DNA of 64,000 bases from Jiulongibacter sp966250325 (GTDB taxonomy: Bacteria; Bacteroidota; Bacteroidia; Cytophagales; Spirosomataceae): contig CBINGY010000017.1 of assembly GCA_966250325.1 (NCBI GenBank), positions 1 through 64,000 of the forward strand, read 5' to 3'. Below the pieces are notes generated by a model. It was not told the DNA's origin. It made no database searches and saw only the letters and a program-made list of their open reading frames with translations. Made by a program: the position numbers and the translations under genes. Below are positions 1 through 8,290 of this stretch, piece after piece (position 1 is the stretch's first letter; each line of letters opens with the position of its first letter).

Positions 1-174
1 CAAAGTATATACCGGGCAAAAACTGCTCAACCGTGTGAGCAAAAATACCACTGATACCCCCAGCAGTATTACTCCAAGTGTTCCGGAGATGGCTCCGGTG
101 AAATACAGATAACCTACCAGTAAGGCCACGATCGTCCGTATGATCCGATCGGCGTTTCCCATGTTCTTCTTCAT
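1..174 (-). CDS. DUF2892 (YgaP-like) inner membrane protein, partial
   Basis: This leftward gene starts at an ATG at 172-174 and runs off the left edge of the window; 58 codons are visible. The N-terminus MKKNMGNADRIIRTIVA is the typical start of DUF2892/YgaP-type membrane proteins: a short amphipathic lead followed by two hydrophobic helices (about residues 14-26 and 32-47) and then FCPVYTL, close to the FCP(L/V)Y turn of the family. Members are usually about 65-70 residues, so only roughly ten residues are missing. In some bacteria the domain is fused to rhodanese modules; nothing here indicates that. The biochemical role is not known. Confidence 0.8.
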   Translation of the reverse strand, partial: MKKNMGNADRIIRTIVALLVGYLYFTGAISGTLGVILLGVSVVFLLTRLSSFCPVYTL

Positions 175-259
175 AGCAATAGATTGATTTACAGGCTAAA
201 GTTCGCCAGAATAAACCAGGTAAAAAGTAACATGCATCACATTTCTAACCTGATAAATA

Positions 260-1138
260 TCAGAATTTCAAGGTAGATGGCAAGTATTTCGCTACCAGAT
301 CTTCATAATACGGTCTCAGAGCCTTGGCATCGGGCGGTACCGGTACTTTCGAGTACAGATCGTACGGATTGAAGGCATTTACCCATTTGAACATTTCATG
401 ATCATGCTTACTCATCAAATGATCATAGGCATTTTCTTTGTGCTGAGGGTAAAATGAGTGATAACGAATCATATAGAGTGCGGGCTCCGGCAGATGATCT
501 TTGACCATTTGATAAAGGTATTCATCGTGTCCCCAGCTCATCTTCACTTTTTCAAGACCACAGTTTGGTTCATAAACACCATATTTGGTGTTGAACGTCG
601 GATTCGTACTATCGGGATTGGCCTGAAAAAATTCAGAGAAAACGATTTTATCGGAGTGTTTACATCCCACCGGGAAGGTATCTCCCACTACAGCCCACTG
701 AGGCTCACCAAACAGGCAAAGCACCTTACCCATATCGTGAAGGAAGCCGGTGAGAACAAACCAATCCGGATGTCCGTCGGCCCGAATAGCCTCTGAGGTT
801 TGAAGCAGGTGCTGCAACTGATCCAGATCGGTATCCGGATCGCTGTCATCCACGAGCGTATTCAGAAAATCTACCGCATCCCAGAGAGACATCTCCTTTT
901 TATCAAATTTAAGAAACTCGGCTTCCTTCTCACGAACAAAATCGTAGGTTTGGTAGGTATGATTCAGTCGGTAAAATTCTCTTACGGTTTCCTGTCTTTT
1001 GGAATCTTTATAATTCCGGTATTCTTCTTTTGATTTATCTCCTGTGTCAGGATCCGGATATCTTTCGAGAAGATCCTCCTCCCACATTTCTATACTTTCC
1101 AAAGGCTCTTTTTCAGCCTGCGTAAATGATTGTTTCAT
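260..1138 (-). CDS. inositol oxygenase (MIOX family)
   Basis: A 292-residue protein matching the eukaryote-like myo-inositol oxygenase family, which opens myo-inositol to D-glucuronate with O2 at a di-iron centre. The expected metal ligands can be placed: His110 (in QLQHLLQTSEA), His134-Asp135 (GFLHDMGK), His204 (SWGHDEY), His227 (RYHSFYP) and Asp260 (FNPYDLYSK). The GEPQWAVVGDTFPVGC segment at about 145-159 is also highly typical. Length equals the family's usual 280-300 residues, so the enzyme appears complete. Cytoplasmic, no signal peptide. No inositol uptake or glucuronate genes lie beside it in this window. Bacterial MIOX occurs in a number of Bacteroidota; function assigned from family and intact ligands. 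Confidence 0.93.
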   Translation of the reverse strand: MKQSFTQAEKEPLESIEMWEEDLLERYPDPDTGDKSKEEYRNYKDSKRQETVREFYRLNHTYQTYDFVREKEAEFLKFDKKEMSLWDAVDFLNTLVDDSDPDTDLDQLQHLLQTSEAIRADGHPDWFVLTGFLHDMGKVLCLFGEPQWAVVGDTFPVGCKHSDKIVFSEFFQANPDSTNPTFNTKYGVYEPNCGLEKVKMSWGHDEYLYQMVKDHLPEPALYMIRYHSFYPQHKENAYDHLMSKHDHEMFKWVNAFNPYDLYSKVPVPPDAKALRPYYEDLVAKYLPSTLKF

Positions 1139-1239
1139 AGGTACATGGTATTATCTCCACAAATAAACAGATTTTTTAAATCAAAAGGATAAAAATAAAG
1201 AACTACCCGTATACCTCACCCGAAATAAAAAGGGCGGAA

Positions 1240-1270
1240 TTGTTCACCTGACTTTATTCAGCTATTTTTG
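1240..1270 (+). promoter_or_regulatory. Bacteroidota-type promoter of ychF
   Basis: TTG at 1240-1242 is followed after 20 bases by TATTTTTG at 1263-1270, a full match to the Bacteroidota housekeeping -33/-7 pattern (TTG-N19-21-TAnnTTTG). Transcription would begin near 1277, leaving about 20 bases before the ychF ATG at 1298. Confidence 0.6.
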
Positions 1271-1297
1271 CACCCTGAATTTAAAAACTCCTTTCAA

Positions 1298-2401
1298 ATG
1301 GCTCTAAAAGCGGGTATTGTTGGTCTTCCGAATGTTGGAAAATCTACCCTTTTCAATGCAGTATCTACCTCGGCCAAAGCTCAGGCCAGTAACTACCGAT
1401 TCTGTACCATTGACCCGAATGTGGGATTGGTTGATGTGCCTGATGAGCGACTTGCAAAACTTACCGAATTGGTGAAGCCGCAAAAAGTAGTGCCTACTCA
1501 GATCGAAATAGTAGATATTGCCGGCCTTGTGAGAGGAGCCAGTAAGGGAGAGGGACTGGGAAATAAATTTCTGGGAAATATCCGTGAAGTAGACGCCATC
1601 ATTCATGTGATCCGCTGCTTTGAAGATGAAAACGTACTTCGCGAAGAAGGTGCCATCAATCCGGTGGGTGATAAAGAAATTATCGATACCGAGCTACAGC
1701 TAAAGGATCTGGAGAGTGTGGACAAAAAACTGCAACGCATCTCAAAGGCTGCCCGTGTGGGAGGTGACGCCAAAATGAAAGTGGAACTTGAAGTGGTAGA
1801 ACGGGTAAAAGCATGGCTGGAACAGGGAAAAAATGTACGTGAAATGGGCCTTACCAAAGAGGAATTACCCGCAGTGGCCGATATGTTTCTTCTTACGATT
1901 AAGCCTACCCTTTATGTGGCCAATGTGGATGAAGCCAGTATGCATACCGGAAATAAATATTCGGAAATGCTAAAAGCCGCCATTGCCACTGAGGGAGCCG
2001 AGATGATCGTACTGAATAACTCCATTGAAGCTCAGATAGCCGATATGGAAGATCCGGATGATAAGGCTATGTTTTTTGAAGAATACGGCATGACCGAAGC
2101 CGGCCTTGACCGCCTTATTCGTTCTGCTTATCAGCTACTTAACCTGAACACCTACTTCACAGCTGGTGTGCAGGAGGTACGAGCCTGGACAATCAAGCAA
2201 GGCTGGAAGGCCCCGCAGGCGGCGGGAGTGATTCATTCAGACTTCGAGAGAGGCTTTATCAAGGCAGAAGTAATGAGCTACAACGATTTTGTGACTCTGG
2301 GCTCTGAGCAGGCCTGTAAAGAAGCCGGAAAGCTTCGAATCGAAGGCAAAGAATATCTCGTTAAAGACGGAGATATCATGCATTTCCGTTTCAATGTCTA
2401 G
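1298..2401 (+). CDS. ychF: redox-regulated ATPase/GTPase YchF
   Basis: A 367-residue OBG-family P-loop protein. The chosen ATG at 1298 gives MALKAGIVGLPNVGKSTLF, the standard YchF start; a TTG 30 bases upstream would add residues inside the promoter. The P-loop GLPNVGKST is at residues 9-17, switch II is DIAGLVRGASKGEGLG, and the region after about residue 200 uses NVDE where true GTPases carry NKxD, consistent with the ATP preference known for YchF. The C-terminal TGS domain ends in DGDIMHFRFNV, as expected. YchF binds ribosomes and modulates translation and oxidative stress responses. The next gene overlaps its stop by eight bases. Confidence 0.96.
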   Translation: MALKAGIVGLPNVGKSTLFNAVSTSAKAQASNYRFCTIDPNVGLVDVPDERLAKLTELVKPQKVVPTQIEIVDIAGLVRGASKGEGLGNKFLGNIREVDAIIHVIRCFEDENVLREEGAINPVGDKEIIDTELQLKDLESVDKKLQRISKAARVGGDAKMKVELEVVERVKAWLEQGKNVREMGLTKEELPAVADMFLLTIKPTLYVANVDEASMHTGNKYSEMLKAAIATEGAEMIVLNNSIEAQIADMEDPDDKAMFFEEYGMTEAGLDRLIRSAYQLLNLNTYFTAGVQEVRAWTIKQGWKAPQAAGVIHSDFERGFIKAEVMSYNDFVTLGSEQACKEAGKLRIEGKEYLVKDGDIMHFRFNV

Positions 2402-2885
2402 ACTAGCATTTCTGATTCTTATTACATTCACTACCGTTTCTGCACAATCGCGTGAAGAACTGGAAGGCAAGTGGTATATTCAGTATTCCAACTTTCCGAT
2501 GTGGCTTAAAGGGGATAAACAAAATCCCACATTTAACTATATTTTCCTTTCAGAGAATAAGATTCTGGATCAGGTTAAATTTCAGAAAAACGGAAAATTC
2601 AGACGAATTACCGGTACTGATACGCCATTAAACAGCCAGTTGACCCGTTTCATTTGGCGAGGAAGCGGGCTGTTATTTTTTGCTCGGAGTCGCTGGTCTA
2701 TCCTGCATTTTGACCCTGAAAACCGATGGGCACTCATTAAGTTTCAAAAAACCATGTTTACTCCCGCCGGTTTTGATATCATTACAAGAGAAAAAAAGCC
2801 AGACCCTGAAATCTTGGAAATGATTGGATTATATCTGACAAATACCCTCCCGGAAGAAAATCTTCAGCGAATTTTTCAACAATAA
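2394..2885 (+). CDS. secreted protein of unknown function, lipocalin-like start
   Basis: A 163-residue protein with a signal peptide (about residues 1-17, ending VSAQ). The mature part opens with EELEGKWYIQYSNFPMW, a pattern resembling the G-x-W strand of lipocalin-like beta-barrels, followed by alternating short hydrophobic segments compatible with beta strands, including WSILHFDPENRWALIKF. That would fit a small periplasmic or surface barrel, but the resemblance is weak and no ligand can be suggested. The ATG overlaps the ychF stop by eight bases in another frame, so the two are probably co-transcribed. I do not recognise the family with certainty. Confidence 0.6.
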   Translation: MSRLAFLILITFTTVSAQSREELEGKWYIQYSNFPMWLKGDKQNPTFNYIFLSENKILDQVKFQKNGKFRRITGTDTPLNSQLTRFIWRGSGLLFFARSRWSILHFDPENRWALIKFQKTMFTPAGFDIITREKKPDPEILEMIGLYLTNTLPEENLQRIFQQ

Positions 2886-2921
2886 ACCAACCACCTGGCC
2901 TTTCCTAACATTTCTTAATAC

Positions 2922-3305
2922 ATGAAACTATTCGCATTATTATTTTTGATCTATGCCGGTATGCAGTGTTCTACCGAGCAGGAAACCTTAGACAAGGAAC
3001 AGGAGCAAGCCCAGCTGAAGGCCATGTATGATGACCTGGTGTCGAGTTCTGAAAGCGTAAGCTGCACAGATGCTGAGGACTGGAAATTTACAGCTATCGG
3101 GGCCAAAGCTTGCGGGGGCCCTGCCGGTTACATCGCTTACGCAAAATCTATCAATGAAGAAGTTTTTCTTCAAAAGGTAGAAGCTTACACCACTGCTTCC
3201 AAAGCCTTCAACGAAAAATGGGGCATTATGAGTGACTGCAGCCTGGTGAATCCGCCCACTGCAGTAATTTGTGAGAATGGTAAACCCAAACTCATTTACG
3301 AGTAA
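2922..3305 (+). CDS. small secreted protein or lipoprotein with CGGPAGY motif
   Basis: A 127-residue protein with a hydrophobic N-terminus and an early cysteine (LIYAGMQC, Cys16), which could be a lipobox although Gln at -1 is not usual. A charged Glu/Gln-rich linker follows, then three further cysteines: SCTDAEDW, the ACGGPAGYIAY segment, and two in the C-terminal part (DCSLVNP and VICENGKP). The pattern of paired cysteines around CGGP-GYIAY suggests a small disulfide-bonded periplasmic domain found across several phyla as an uncharacterised lipoprotein. Its function is not known. It follows the previous gene by 36 bases in the same direction. Confidence 0.6.
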   Translation: MKLFALLFLIYAGMQCSTEQETLDKEQEQAQLKAMYDDLVSSSESVSCTDAEDWKFTAIGAKACGGPAGYIAYAKSINEEVFLQKVEAYTTASKAFNEKWGIMSDCSLVNPPTAVICENGKPKLIYE

Positions 3306-3308
3306 ATA

Positions 3309-4523
3309 TCATTTTCGCAATTTGGAGGGGAGTAAAAGCATGGCCCGCGTAGGTGGAAGATAGTTCTGGCTCTTCCAGATTTCGGGAGACAATGTGAGAG
3401 ATTTTCGGAAGTTGGAAGTTGTCATTAACTGATCCAGTTCGCCTACGCCGCCTCTTTTAAGAGCTACAGACTCCGTGGCTACAAATCGAAAATTCCAGTG
3501 GGCTTTGGTGGTAAATTTGCGATCGAGCCTTTCTTCGTATAGAATATCTGCGGTCATACGATTCTCTGCAAGCACCCATTTTTCACCGGATCTGCGGTAT
3601 TGACTGACAAAACGGATGTGGTCTGAGCTAAGTTTTACATTGCTGATTCCAATGCTCAGTAATTCTTTTATTGCCTTATCTGTAAAATTGTACTCCAGTC
3701 TAACAATGGCCCGGCTCTGGGGTTCAATGTAGATATATCCGGTACGTCCTCCTTTCAAGGCTGCTGATTTAGGTTCAAAATGAATCTTGTATAAGGCAAG
3801 CGTATCGTATGGTACCAGCATGGAATCTACCCGAAACTCATATTTCTTCATTTCATCCCGGGTAAGAAATTCAGGCAGGCCGGTTTCCAGAGCCCTGATC
3901 ATAACAGAAGGGCCGTTTTCAAAAAACCAGGCGTCCACTTTTCCAGATTGCCGGCTCCAGTCAATCTGCCTGTTTTCGAGATCCTTAAAGCGATCTGGCC
4001 TTTTGGTATCTGAAGGAAATCTTTCTACCCGTAAAGTTGCCTCTTTCAGCTTCACTATTCCCTGATTTTCCAGAGCGACGTACTCCAGGTAAAACCCGTT
4101 CTGCAACATGGCAGTAAGGTAATTATTGGCCCGCATAGAATCTATGGCCAATTGTACCGTGACAGTGGCATCTGATATGCCGAGCGTGGTCTGAACAGGC
4201 TCTGCTTTTTCCAGAAAAAAGGTATTGCTATCCGGAGTTAAACTTCGAGCCGGATAGGACACACTTTTGTACCCTACAGCAGAGGCTCTTATTTCAACCG
4301 AATCCAGAACGAGATTGGGGATTCGAAAAACGAAGTCCCCGTCTTCATTTACCGCATTGCTGTATCCACCGTAATTGATATCCAGAATAACGTCGGTTAA
4401 AGGTTCACCTGTTAGTTTATCCTTTACCGTGCCTTTGAACTCTGCCAAACCCTGAGCACTGCCAGCCGTTTGTAATGTTAGGCAAAAAATGAACAGCAGT
4501 TTTCCAATAACTTTAATTTTCAT
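3309..4523 (-). CDS. secreted CarboxypepD_reg-like domain protein
   Basis: About 404 residues from ATG 4523 (a GTG three codons upstream is possible). A signal peptide ends near AGSAQG. Residues about 27-110 form a carboxypeptidase regulatory-like beta-sandwich: FKGTVKDKLTGEPLTDV, DGDFVFRIP and VGYKSVSYPAR are the usual sub-motifs. The remaining 290 residues resemble the large uncharacterised C-terminal region that often follows this domain in Bacteroidota outer-envelope proteins; they lack the TonB plug/barrel signature. The gene converges with the preceding lipoprotein gene, only three bases apart. Probably periplasmic or outer-membrane associated; substrate unknown. Confidence 0.72.
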   Translation of the reverse strand: MKIKVIGKLLFIFCLTLQTAGSAQGLAEFKGTVKDKLTGEPLTDVILDINYGGYSNAVNEDGDFVFRIPNLVLDSVEIRASAVGYKSVSYPARSLTPDSNTFFLEKAEPVQTTLGISDATVTVQLAIDSMRANNYLTAMLQNGFYLEYVALENQGIVKLKEATLRVERFPSDTKRPDRFKDLENRQIDWSRQSGKVDAWFFENGPSVMIRALETGLPEFLTRDEMKKYEFRVDSMLVPYDTLALYKIHFEPKSAALKGGRTGYIYIEPQSRAIVRLEYNFTDKAIKELLSIGISNVKLSSDHIRFVSQYRRSGEKWVLAENRMTADILYEERLDRKFTTKAHWNFRFVATESVALKRGGVGELDQLMTTSNFRKSLTLSPEIWKSQNYLPPTRAMLLLPSKLRK

Positions 4524-4637
4524 ACGTAACACACTACCGGAATATAGAACGTATTCCGATTACTCAAAATTTTGAACCATCTGTAAGCTGTTTCTAACCA
4601 ACTACCCAACAAACCAGAAAAAAAGGTATATTGTAAA

Positions 4638-4645
4638 TACTTTTG
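4638..4645 (+). promoter_or_regulatory. candidate -7 promoter element
   Basis: TACTTTTG matches the Bacteroidota -7 consensus TAnnTTTG and lies 29 bases before the ATG at 4674. No clear TTG is found at the matching upstream distance, so only the -7 part is supported. Confidence 0.35.
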
Positions 4646-4673
4646 AAGAACGTTCAAATATCAAGCTAATATC

Positions 4674-5723
4674 ATGAAAGCTTCTACTAATTTTCTTTTC
4701 GCTGCGGCCTTTCTGGTTTCATCGTTTTCATTTGGTCAGATTCTGAGCCCGGAAAGAATCAAAAACAGAGTTAAACAAAGAGCCGAAGACCGGGCCGCCT
4801 CAGAGGTAGACAACCGGGTAGATCGCGGCGTAGATAAAGTACTCGACGGCCTTTTTGGTACGGTTGACAAAGGTGCAAAGGCAGCAACCGATGCCGTTAA
4901 AGACTCCGGAAACAAGGAAAAAGGGGAAGACTCTGCAACCGAGAAATCTCAGGAGCCTTCCGAAGAAGATGTAATGGGAGCATTCAGCAAAATAATGGGT
5001 GGCATGGGTCAGGGTGCGGCTCCCGAGAATAGCTATTCTTTTAACTCTTCCTACACCATGAAAATGACATCTACTGAAAAAAATAAGGCTCCGCAGAATT
5101 TCACCATTAAATACCTTTTCACGGAAAGTGGCGATTATTTCGGATCTAAAGTACTTGGAATGAGCACAGAGGGCACAGAAGCCATACAGGATCAGTTTAT
5201 GCTGTTTGACATGGAGAAAAACACCATGTACACCTTTATGAATATGAACGGACAGAAAAATATGATCTCAATGAGTTTAAGTGGTGTTGAAGAAGTGGCT
5301 GAGGAAAAAATTGATGCTTCCATTGAAAATACCTCGTATACCAGCACAGGTAAAACAAAGACCATAGCCGGTTACCCATGCGAAGGCTTTCTCATGAAGC
5401 AGGACAACGAGGAATACCTGGTTTGGATCAGCAAAAGCTCGGTTCCGGTGATTTCTGCTTATTACAAAAATTTCAATAAAGCTCTTAACTCCTCCTCCAA
5501 GAGCCTCAAGTTTAACTATGCTTCAAACCCTCAAATGATGAAAATGATGCAGCAGGGCAGAGCTTTCATGGGTATGGAATTTGAAGATAAGGGTACCAAA
5601 ACTGAAATGGAGGTTGTGGAAATAAAGCCAAGAGAATCTTTCTCTTTTGAAACTACCGGCTATAGCAACATGATGGATTTCAACAAAATCATGCAGGACG
5701 CCCAGAAGCAAAATAAGAATTAA
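4674..5723 (+). CDS. secreted DUF4412-like domain protein
   Basis: A 349-residue protein with a signal peptide ending around SFSFGQ. Residues about 25-100 are very polar and charged (RIKNRVKQRAEDRAASEVDNR, then an Asp/Glu/Lys/Ser-rich linker) and could form a helix or extended linker. From about residue 115 the sequence looks like the DUF4412 fold seen in many Bacteroidota secreted proteins: YSFNSSYTMKMT, then KTIAGYPCEGFLMK, EYLVWISKS and a C-terminal FSFETTGY. It is rich in Met (MMKMMQQGRAFMGM). It starts a rightward run of envelope genes. Function unknown; probably periplasmic. Confidence 0.72.
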   Translation: MKASTNFLFAAAFLVSSFSFGQILSPERIKNRVKQRAEDRAASEVDNRVDRGVDKVLDGLFGTVDKGAKAATDAVKDSGNKEKGEDSATEKSQEPSEEDVMGAFSKIMGGMGQGAAPENSYSFNSSYTMKMTSTEKNKAPQNFTIKYLFTESGDYFGSKVLGMSTEGTEAIQDQFMLFDMEKNTMYTFMNMNGQKNMISMSLSGVEEVAEEKIDASIENTSYTSTGKTKTIAGYPCEGFLMKQDNEEYLVWISKSSVPVISAYYKNFNKALNSSSKSLKFNYASNPQMMKMMQQGRAFMGMEFEDKGTKTEMEVVEIKPRESFSFETTGYSNMMDFNKIMQDAQKQNKN

Positions 5724-5847
5724 TTACCCTGATTTAGTAAGACCTTTAAGGGGATTTCGATTTGAAATTCTCCTGGAGGAGCTTGGCCTTTCCTCTACAA
5801 AATTCAAAATACAACCTTCTGTAAACAAGCATTTTAATTTATAAACC

Positions 5848-6555
5848 ATGAAAACTAAATATCTCTTTTTGGGTGCGGCATTCATTTTGGCCGGCTGCTC
5901 TCAGGGTACAGATTCCACGGAGTCTATCGCAGAAAAAATTGATAAGGCCATACCACGGTCTGAACAAAACCCCTGTGACTTTTTGAGCGAGACCGAGGTT
6001 AGAAATCTCGCAGGTGTTCATGATACAGTAAGTTTTACCAGAAATGATTCGTTCGGGGTTTGCAGTCTGAGCTGGGAAATAGAATCAGAGAAGCCCACCG
6101 ACGAGGAGATTATTGCAGCGGCCATGCAAACGGTAAAGAGCGGGAAAGTGTCTGGAATGAAAGAATTTCAACGTGGCTATTACTCAGTAGGTCTGAATTT
6201 CTCTCCTCTAAAACTCAACGGAAAGCAGGATGCAAAAAATGCTTTTGACACCGCAAAACGTACACTTACAGAGGGAATGACCGTGAGCAAGGAAACTATC
6301 AAAGAAAAAGCCAAAGACATGGGTATCAACAATTCAGCTTTGGATACCTATGCTACCGACGTTACGATACAGGATTCTACCCTCACCGATATTTCAGGGG
6401 TAGGAGATGAAGCATTCTGGAGCTCACAAAGCAGACAACTTACCGTGTTATCTGGCGGCGGCCTGTTTTTTCTTACAGTAAAAGGACAGAAAGACCCGGA
6501 ATCCTCGCTGAATCTGGCCAAAAAAATCGCAGAACAAATTATTGACAAATTATAA
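5848..6555 (+). CDS. lipoprotein of unknown function
   Basis: A 235-residue protein with a clear lipoprotein signal: FILAGCSQG puts the lipidated Cys at residue 17. The mature protein carries an NPCDFLSETEVRNLAG segment (about residues 47-62) and a later VSFTRNDSFGVCSLSWE, an arrangement similar to DUF3558-type lipoproteins in which two cysteines bracket a conserved CxxL...(V/L) core. The C-terminal part DEAFWSSQSRQLTVLSGGGLFFLTV also fits that fold. The resemblance is by motif only. It sits 124 bases after the DUF4412-like gene and four bases before the next, suggesting an operon. Confidence 0.65.
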   Translation: MKTKYLFLGAAFILAGCSQGTDSTESIAEKIDKAIPRSEQNPCDFLSETEVRNLAGVHDTVSFTRNDSFGVCSLSWEIESEKPTDEEIIAAAMQTVKSGKVSGMKEFQRGYYSVGLNFSPLKLNGKQDAKNAFDTAKRTLTEGMTVSKETIKEKAKDMGINNSALDTYATDVTIQDSTLTDISGVGDEAFWSSQSRQLTVLSGGGLFFLTVKGQKDPESSLNLAKKIAEQIIDKL

Positions 6556-6559
6556 TGCC

Positions 6560-6982
6560 ATGGAATCACTTTTACAGCCCTTCGAAAACCTTCTTACACC
6601 TATTTTCACCACCAAATCACCTGTTCAGCTTCCTGAACCATGGAGACTCGCCATCGTAAAATATGCACCCTGGATCATGCTGATCCTGGCTCCTCTCACT
6701 TTGCTGGCCATCGGACTGAGCGGTCTGGCGTATGCGTTTGACCTGTTTTCCGGACATTTTCTGGATTCTCTGGCTGTAATCATTAACGTAATTGCGATGG
6801 TTCTTAATCTTCTTGCCATCAAACCACTGATGGATAAAAAAAGGCAGGGATGGCTTCTTGTGTTTGCGGGATTCAGCCTCTCCTTACTGGCAAATCTCCT
6901 AACATTTTCTTTGTTCGGACTCGCTATTGGATTCCTGATAGGAGGTTTCTTTTTGTTTCAAGTCAAATATTATTACCAATAA
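6560..6982 (+). CDS. small integral membrane protein
   Basis: About 140 residues starting at the ATG at 6560; a TTG start 18 bases upstream would overlap the preceding lipoprotein gene. After a polar stretch of about 30 residues there are four hydrophobic segments, roughly residues 36-57, 68-88, 94-112 and 114-133, with a short KKRQG loop after the second. Such a layout suggests a four-helix inner membrane protein. I recognise no family motif. It lies four bases after the upstream lipoprotein gene and six bases before the next, so it belongs to the same transcription unit. Confidence 0.6.
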   Translation: MESLLQPFENLLTPIFTTKSPVQLPEPWRLAIVKYAPWIMLILAPLTLLAIGLSGLAYAFDLFSGHFLDSLAVIINVIAMVLNLLAIKPLMDKKRQGWLLVFAGFSLSLLANLLTFSLFGLAIGFLIGGFFLFQVKYYYQ

Positions 6983-6988
6983 GTTGCC

Positions 6989-7606
6989 ATGAAATTTCCA
7001 ATACTACCCTTAATTCTAACCTTCCTTGCGGGATGTAACTCTCTTCAGGAAACCCGCGATAATGCGACCCAGGAACTTACAGAAAATCTTTTAGAAAAAG
7101 CTACCGGGCTAAATATTGATGCCAGCAACCTTACGGATGTTCAGGATCAGAAAACGACTCTTCAACTTTCATTTGATGGAAACATCCCGAACGGCGAATA
7201 TTTTTCAAGTGTGACACTCACCAAAGACCTTATGGCTATCGTGGTGAAGCAGGATGAATTCGCTTTCCTTATAAATCTGTACAGAAAAGATGGCAGTTTT
7301 GAGAGCAGACCGATAGAGGCAAAAGTAACCAACACCGAAAATAACGGTGTTACGGCCAATGTGAGCATTCAGGATTTCTCCAGTATGAGTACAGATGGAC
7401 TTAGTGGCATGTTTATGAGTCAAAACGGGCAACTTCGAATCACGGAACTCAGCAAAGACAAACTCATTGTGGAATTTGAGCAGGTGAAGTTAGCCCCGGC
7501 TGGAAATACGGATGAAAGTACCTGGAAAACACTGAGTGGCTCCATTTTGGTAGATTATCCACTCTATACCAGTCTGGATGGCAGTGTGGAATCTTTGGTA
7601 AAATAA
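6989..7606 (+). CDS. lipoprotein of unknown function
   Basis: A 205-residue protein with a lipoprotein signal (LTFLAGCNS, lipidated Cys16). An amphipathic, Glu/Asn/Leu-rich helix (about residues 22-45) is followed by a likely beta-rich domain containing FDGNIPNGEYFSSVTL, LINLYRKDGSF and GSILVDYPLYT. The TDESTWKTLSGSILVDYP ending recalls the strand pattern of small calycin-like lipoproteins, without a firm family assignment. It is the last gene of the unit 4674-7606, and a hairpin followed by T residues lies 12 bases downstream. Confidence 0.6.
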   Translation: MKFPILPLILTFLAGCNSLQETRDNATQELTENLLEKATGLNIDASNLTDVQDQKTTLQLSFDGNIPNGEYFSSVTLTKDLMAIVVKQDEFAFLINLYRKDGSFESRPIEAKVTNTENNGVTANVSIQDFSSMSTDGLSGMFMSQNGQLRITELSKDKLIVEFEQVKLAPAGNTDESTWKTLSGSILVDYPLYTSLDGSVESLVK

Positions 7607-7618
7607 TTAAAACAAGTT

Positions 7619-7648
7619 GCCCGGGCCAGAATAGTCCGGGCTATTTTT
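7619..7648 (+). terminator. rho-independent terminator after the envelope operon
   Basis: GCCCGG (7619-7624) pairs with CCGGGC (7636-7641), an 11-base loop between, followed by TATTTTT. It overlaps the stop codon of the convergent aroQ, so the two genes share this boundary. Confidence 0.6.
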
Positions 7649-8066
7649 CTACGGTAAAATACCTCACTGCCAGCTCATATCCTTTGAGGCCAAGCCCGCA
7701 AATCATTCCTTTGCAGCGGGATGTGAGGTAAGAATGATGACGGAAAGCTTCACGTGCATGAATATTGGAAATATGAACCTCCACCGCCGGGGTCTTAACT
7801 CCGGAGAGAGCGTCTGCTATGGCCACTGAAGTATGTGTGTAGGCTCCCGCATTGATTACAAGCCCATCAAATTCAAAACCGATCTCATGGATTTTGTCTA
7901 TAATTTCTCCCTCATGATTACTTTGGAAATAACGTAAGTCCTCATCGGGGAACAATCCTTTCAATTCTTCAAAATACTGCTCAAAAGACTTAGAACCATA
8001 GATTTCAGGCTCCCGTTTTCCCAGTAGGTTGAGGTTTGGCCCGTTAAGAATCAGTATTTTTTTCAT
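7641..8066 (-). CDS. aroQ: type II 3-dehydroquinate dehydratase
   Basis: A 141-residue enzyme of the shikimate pathway that dehydrates 3-dehydroquinate to 3-dehydroshikimate. The family signature ILNGPNLNLLGKREPEIYG is at the N-terminus with the catalytic Tyr at position 23; INAGAYTHTSVAIADAL (about 71-87) and the EVHISN motif with His98 are present, and the arginine of REAFRHHSY follows. Length matches the usual 140-150 residues, a dodecameric cytoplasmic enzyme. The gene is monocistronic here, reading away from the mod operon. aroA, for a later step of the same pathway, is also in this window at 56.1-57.3 kb. Confidence 0.96.
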   Translation of the reverse strand: MKKILILNGPNLNLLGKREPEIYGSKSFEQYFEELKGLFPDEDLRYFQSNHEGEIIDKIHEIGFEFDGLVINAGAYTHTSVAIADALSGVKTPAVEVHISNIHAREAFRHHSYLTSRCKGMICGLGLKGYELAVRYFTVEK

Positions 8067-8290
8067 TCGATTTCAGTGATTTCCATTTGTTTGCGAGCAA
8101 AGAAAGAACCAGACTCCTTCCATCCAATTCATTCCTCTATTCGATCTCTTCCGGTTAAAATTGAAATTAACCAGCAGACAAATCTAAAGAAAAGAAGCAA
8201 AGTTGGTCAATTGCTGCTTCAGGCATTCCGCATTTTTTTTTCAATCTGGCAATCGTTATGTTTACAAAGAAATAACGCTATTTTTTCGAA

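Noticed and set aside
6542..6559. TTG start for the small membrane protein gene
   Set aside because: It would overlap the upstream lipoprotein gene; the ATG at 6560 starts the protein cleanly.
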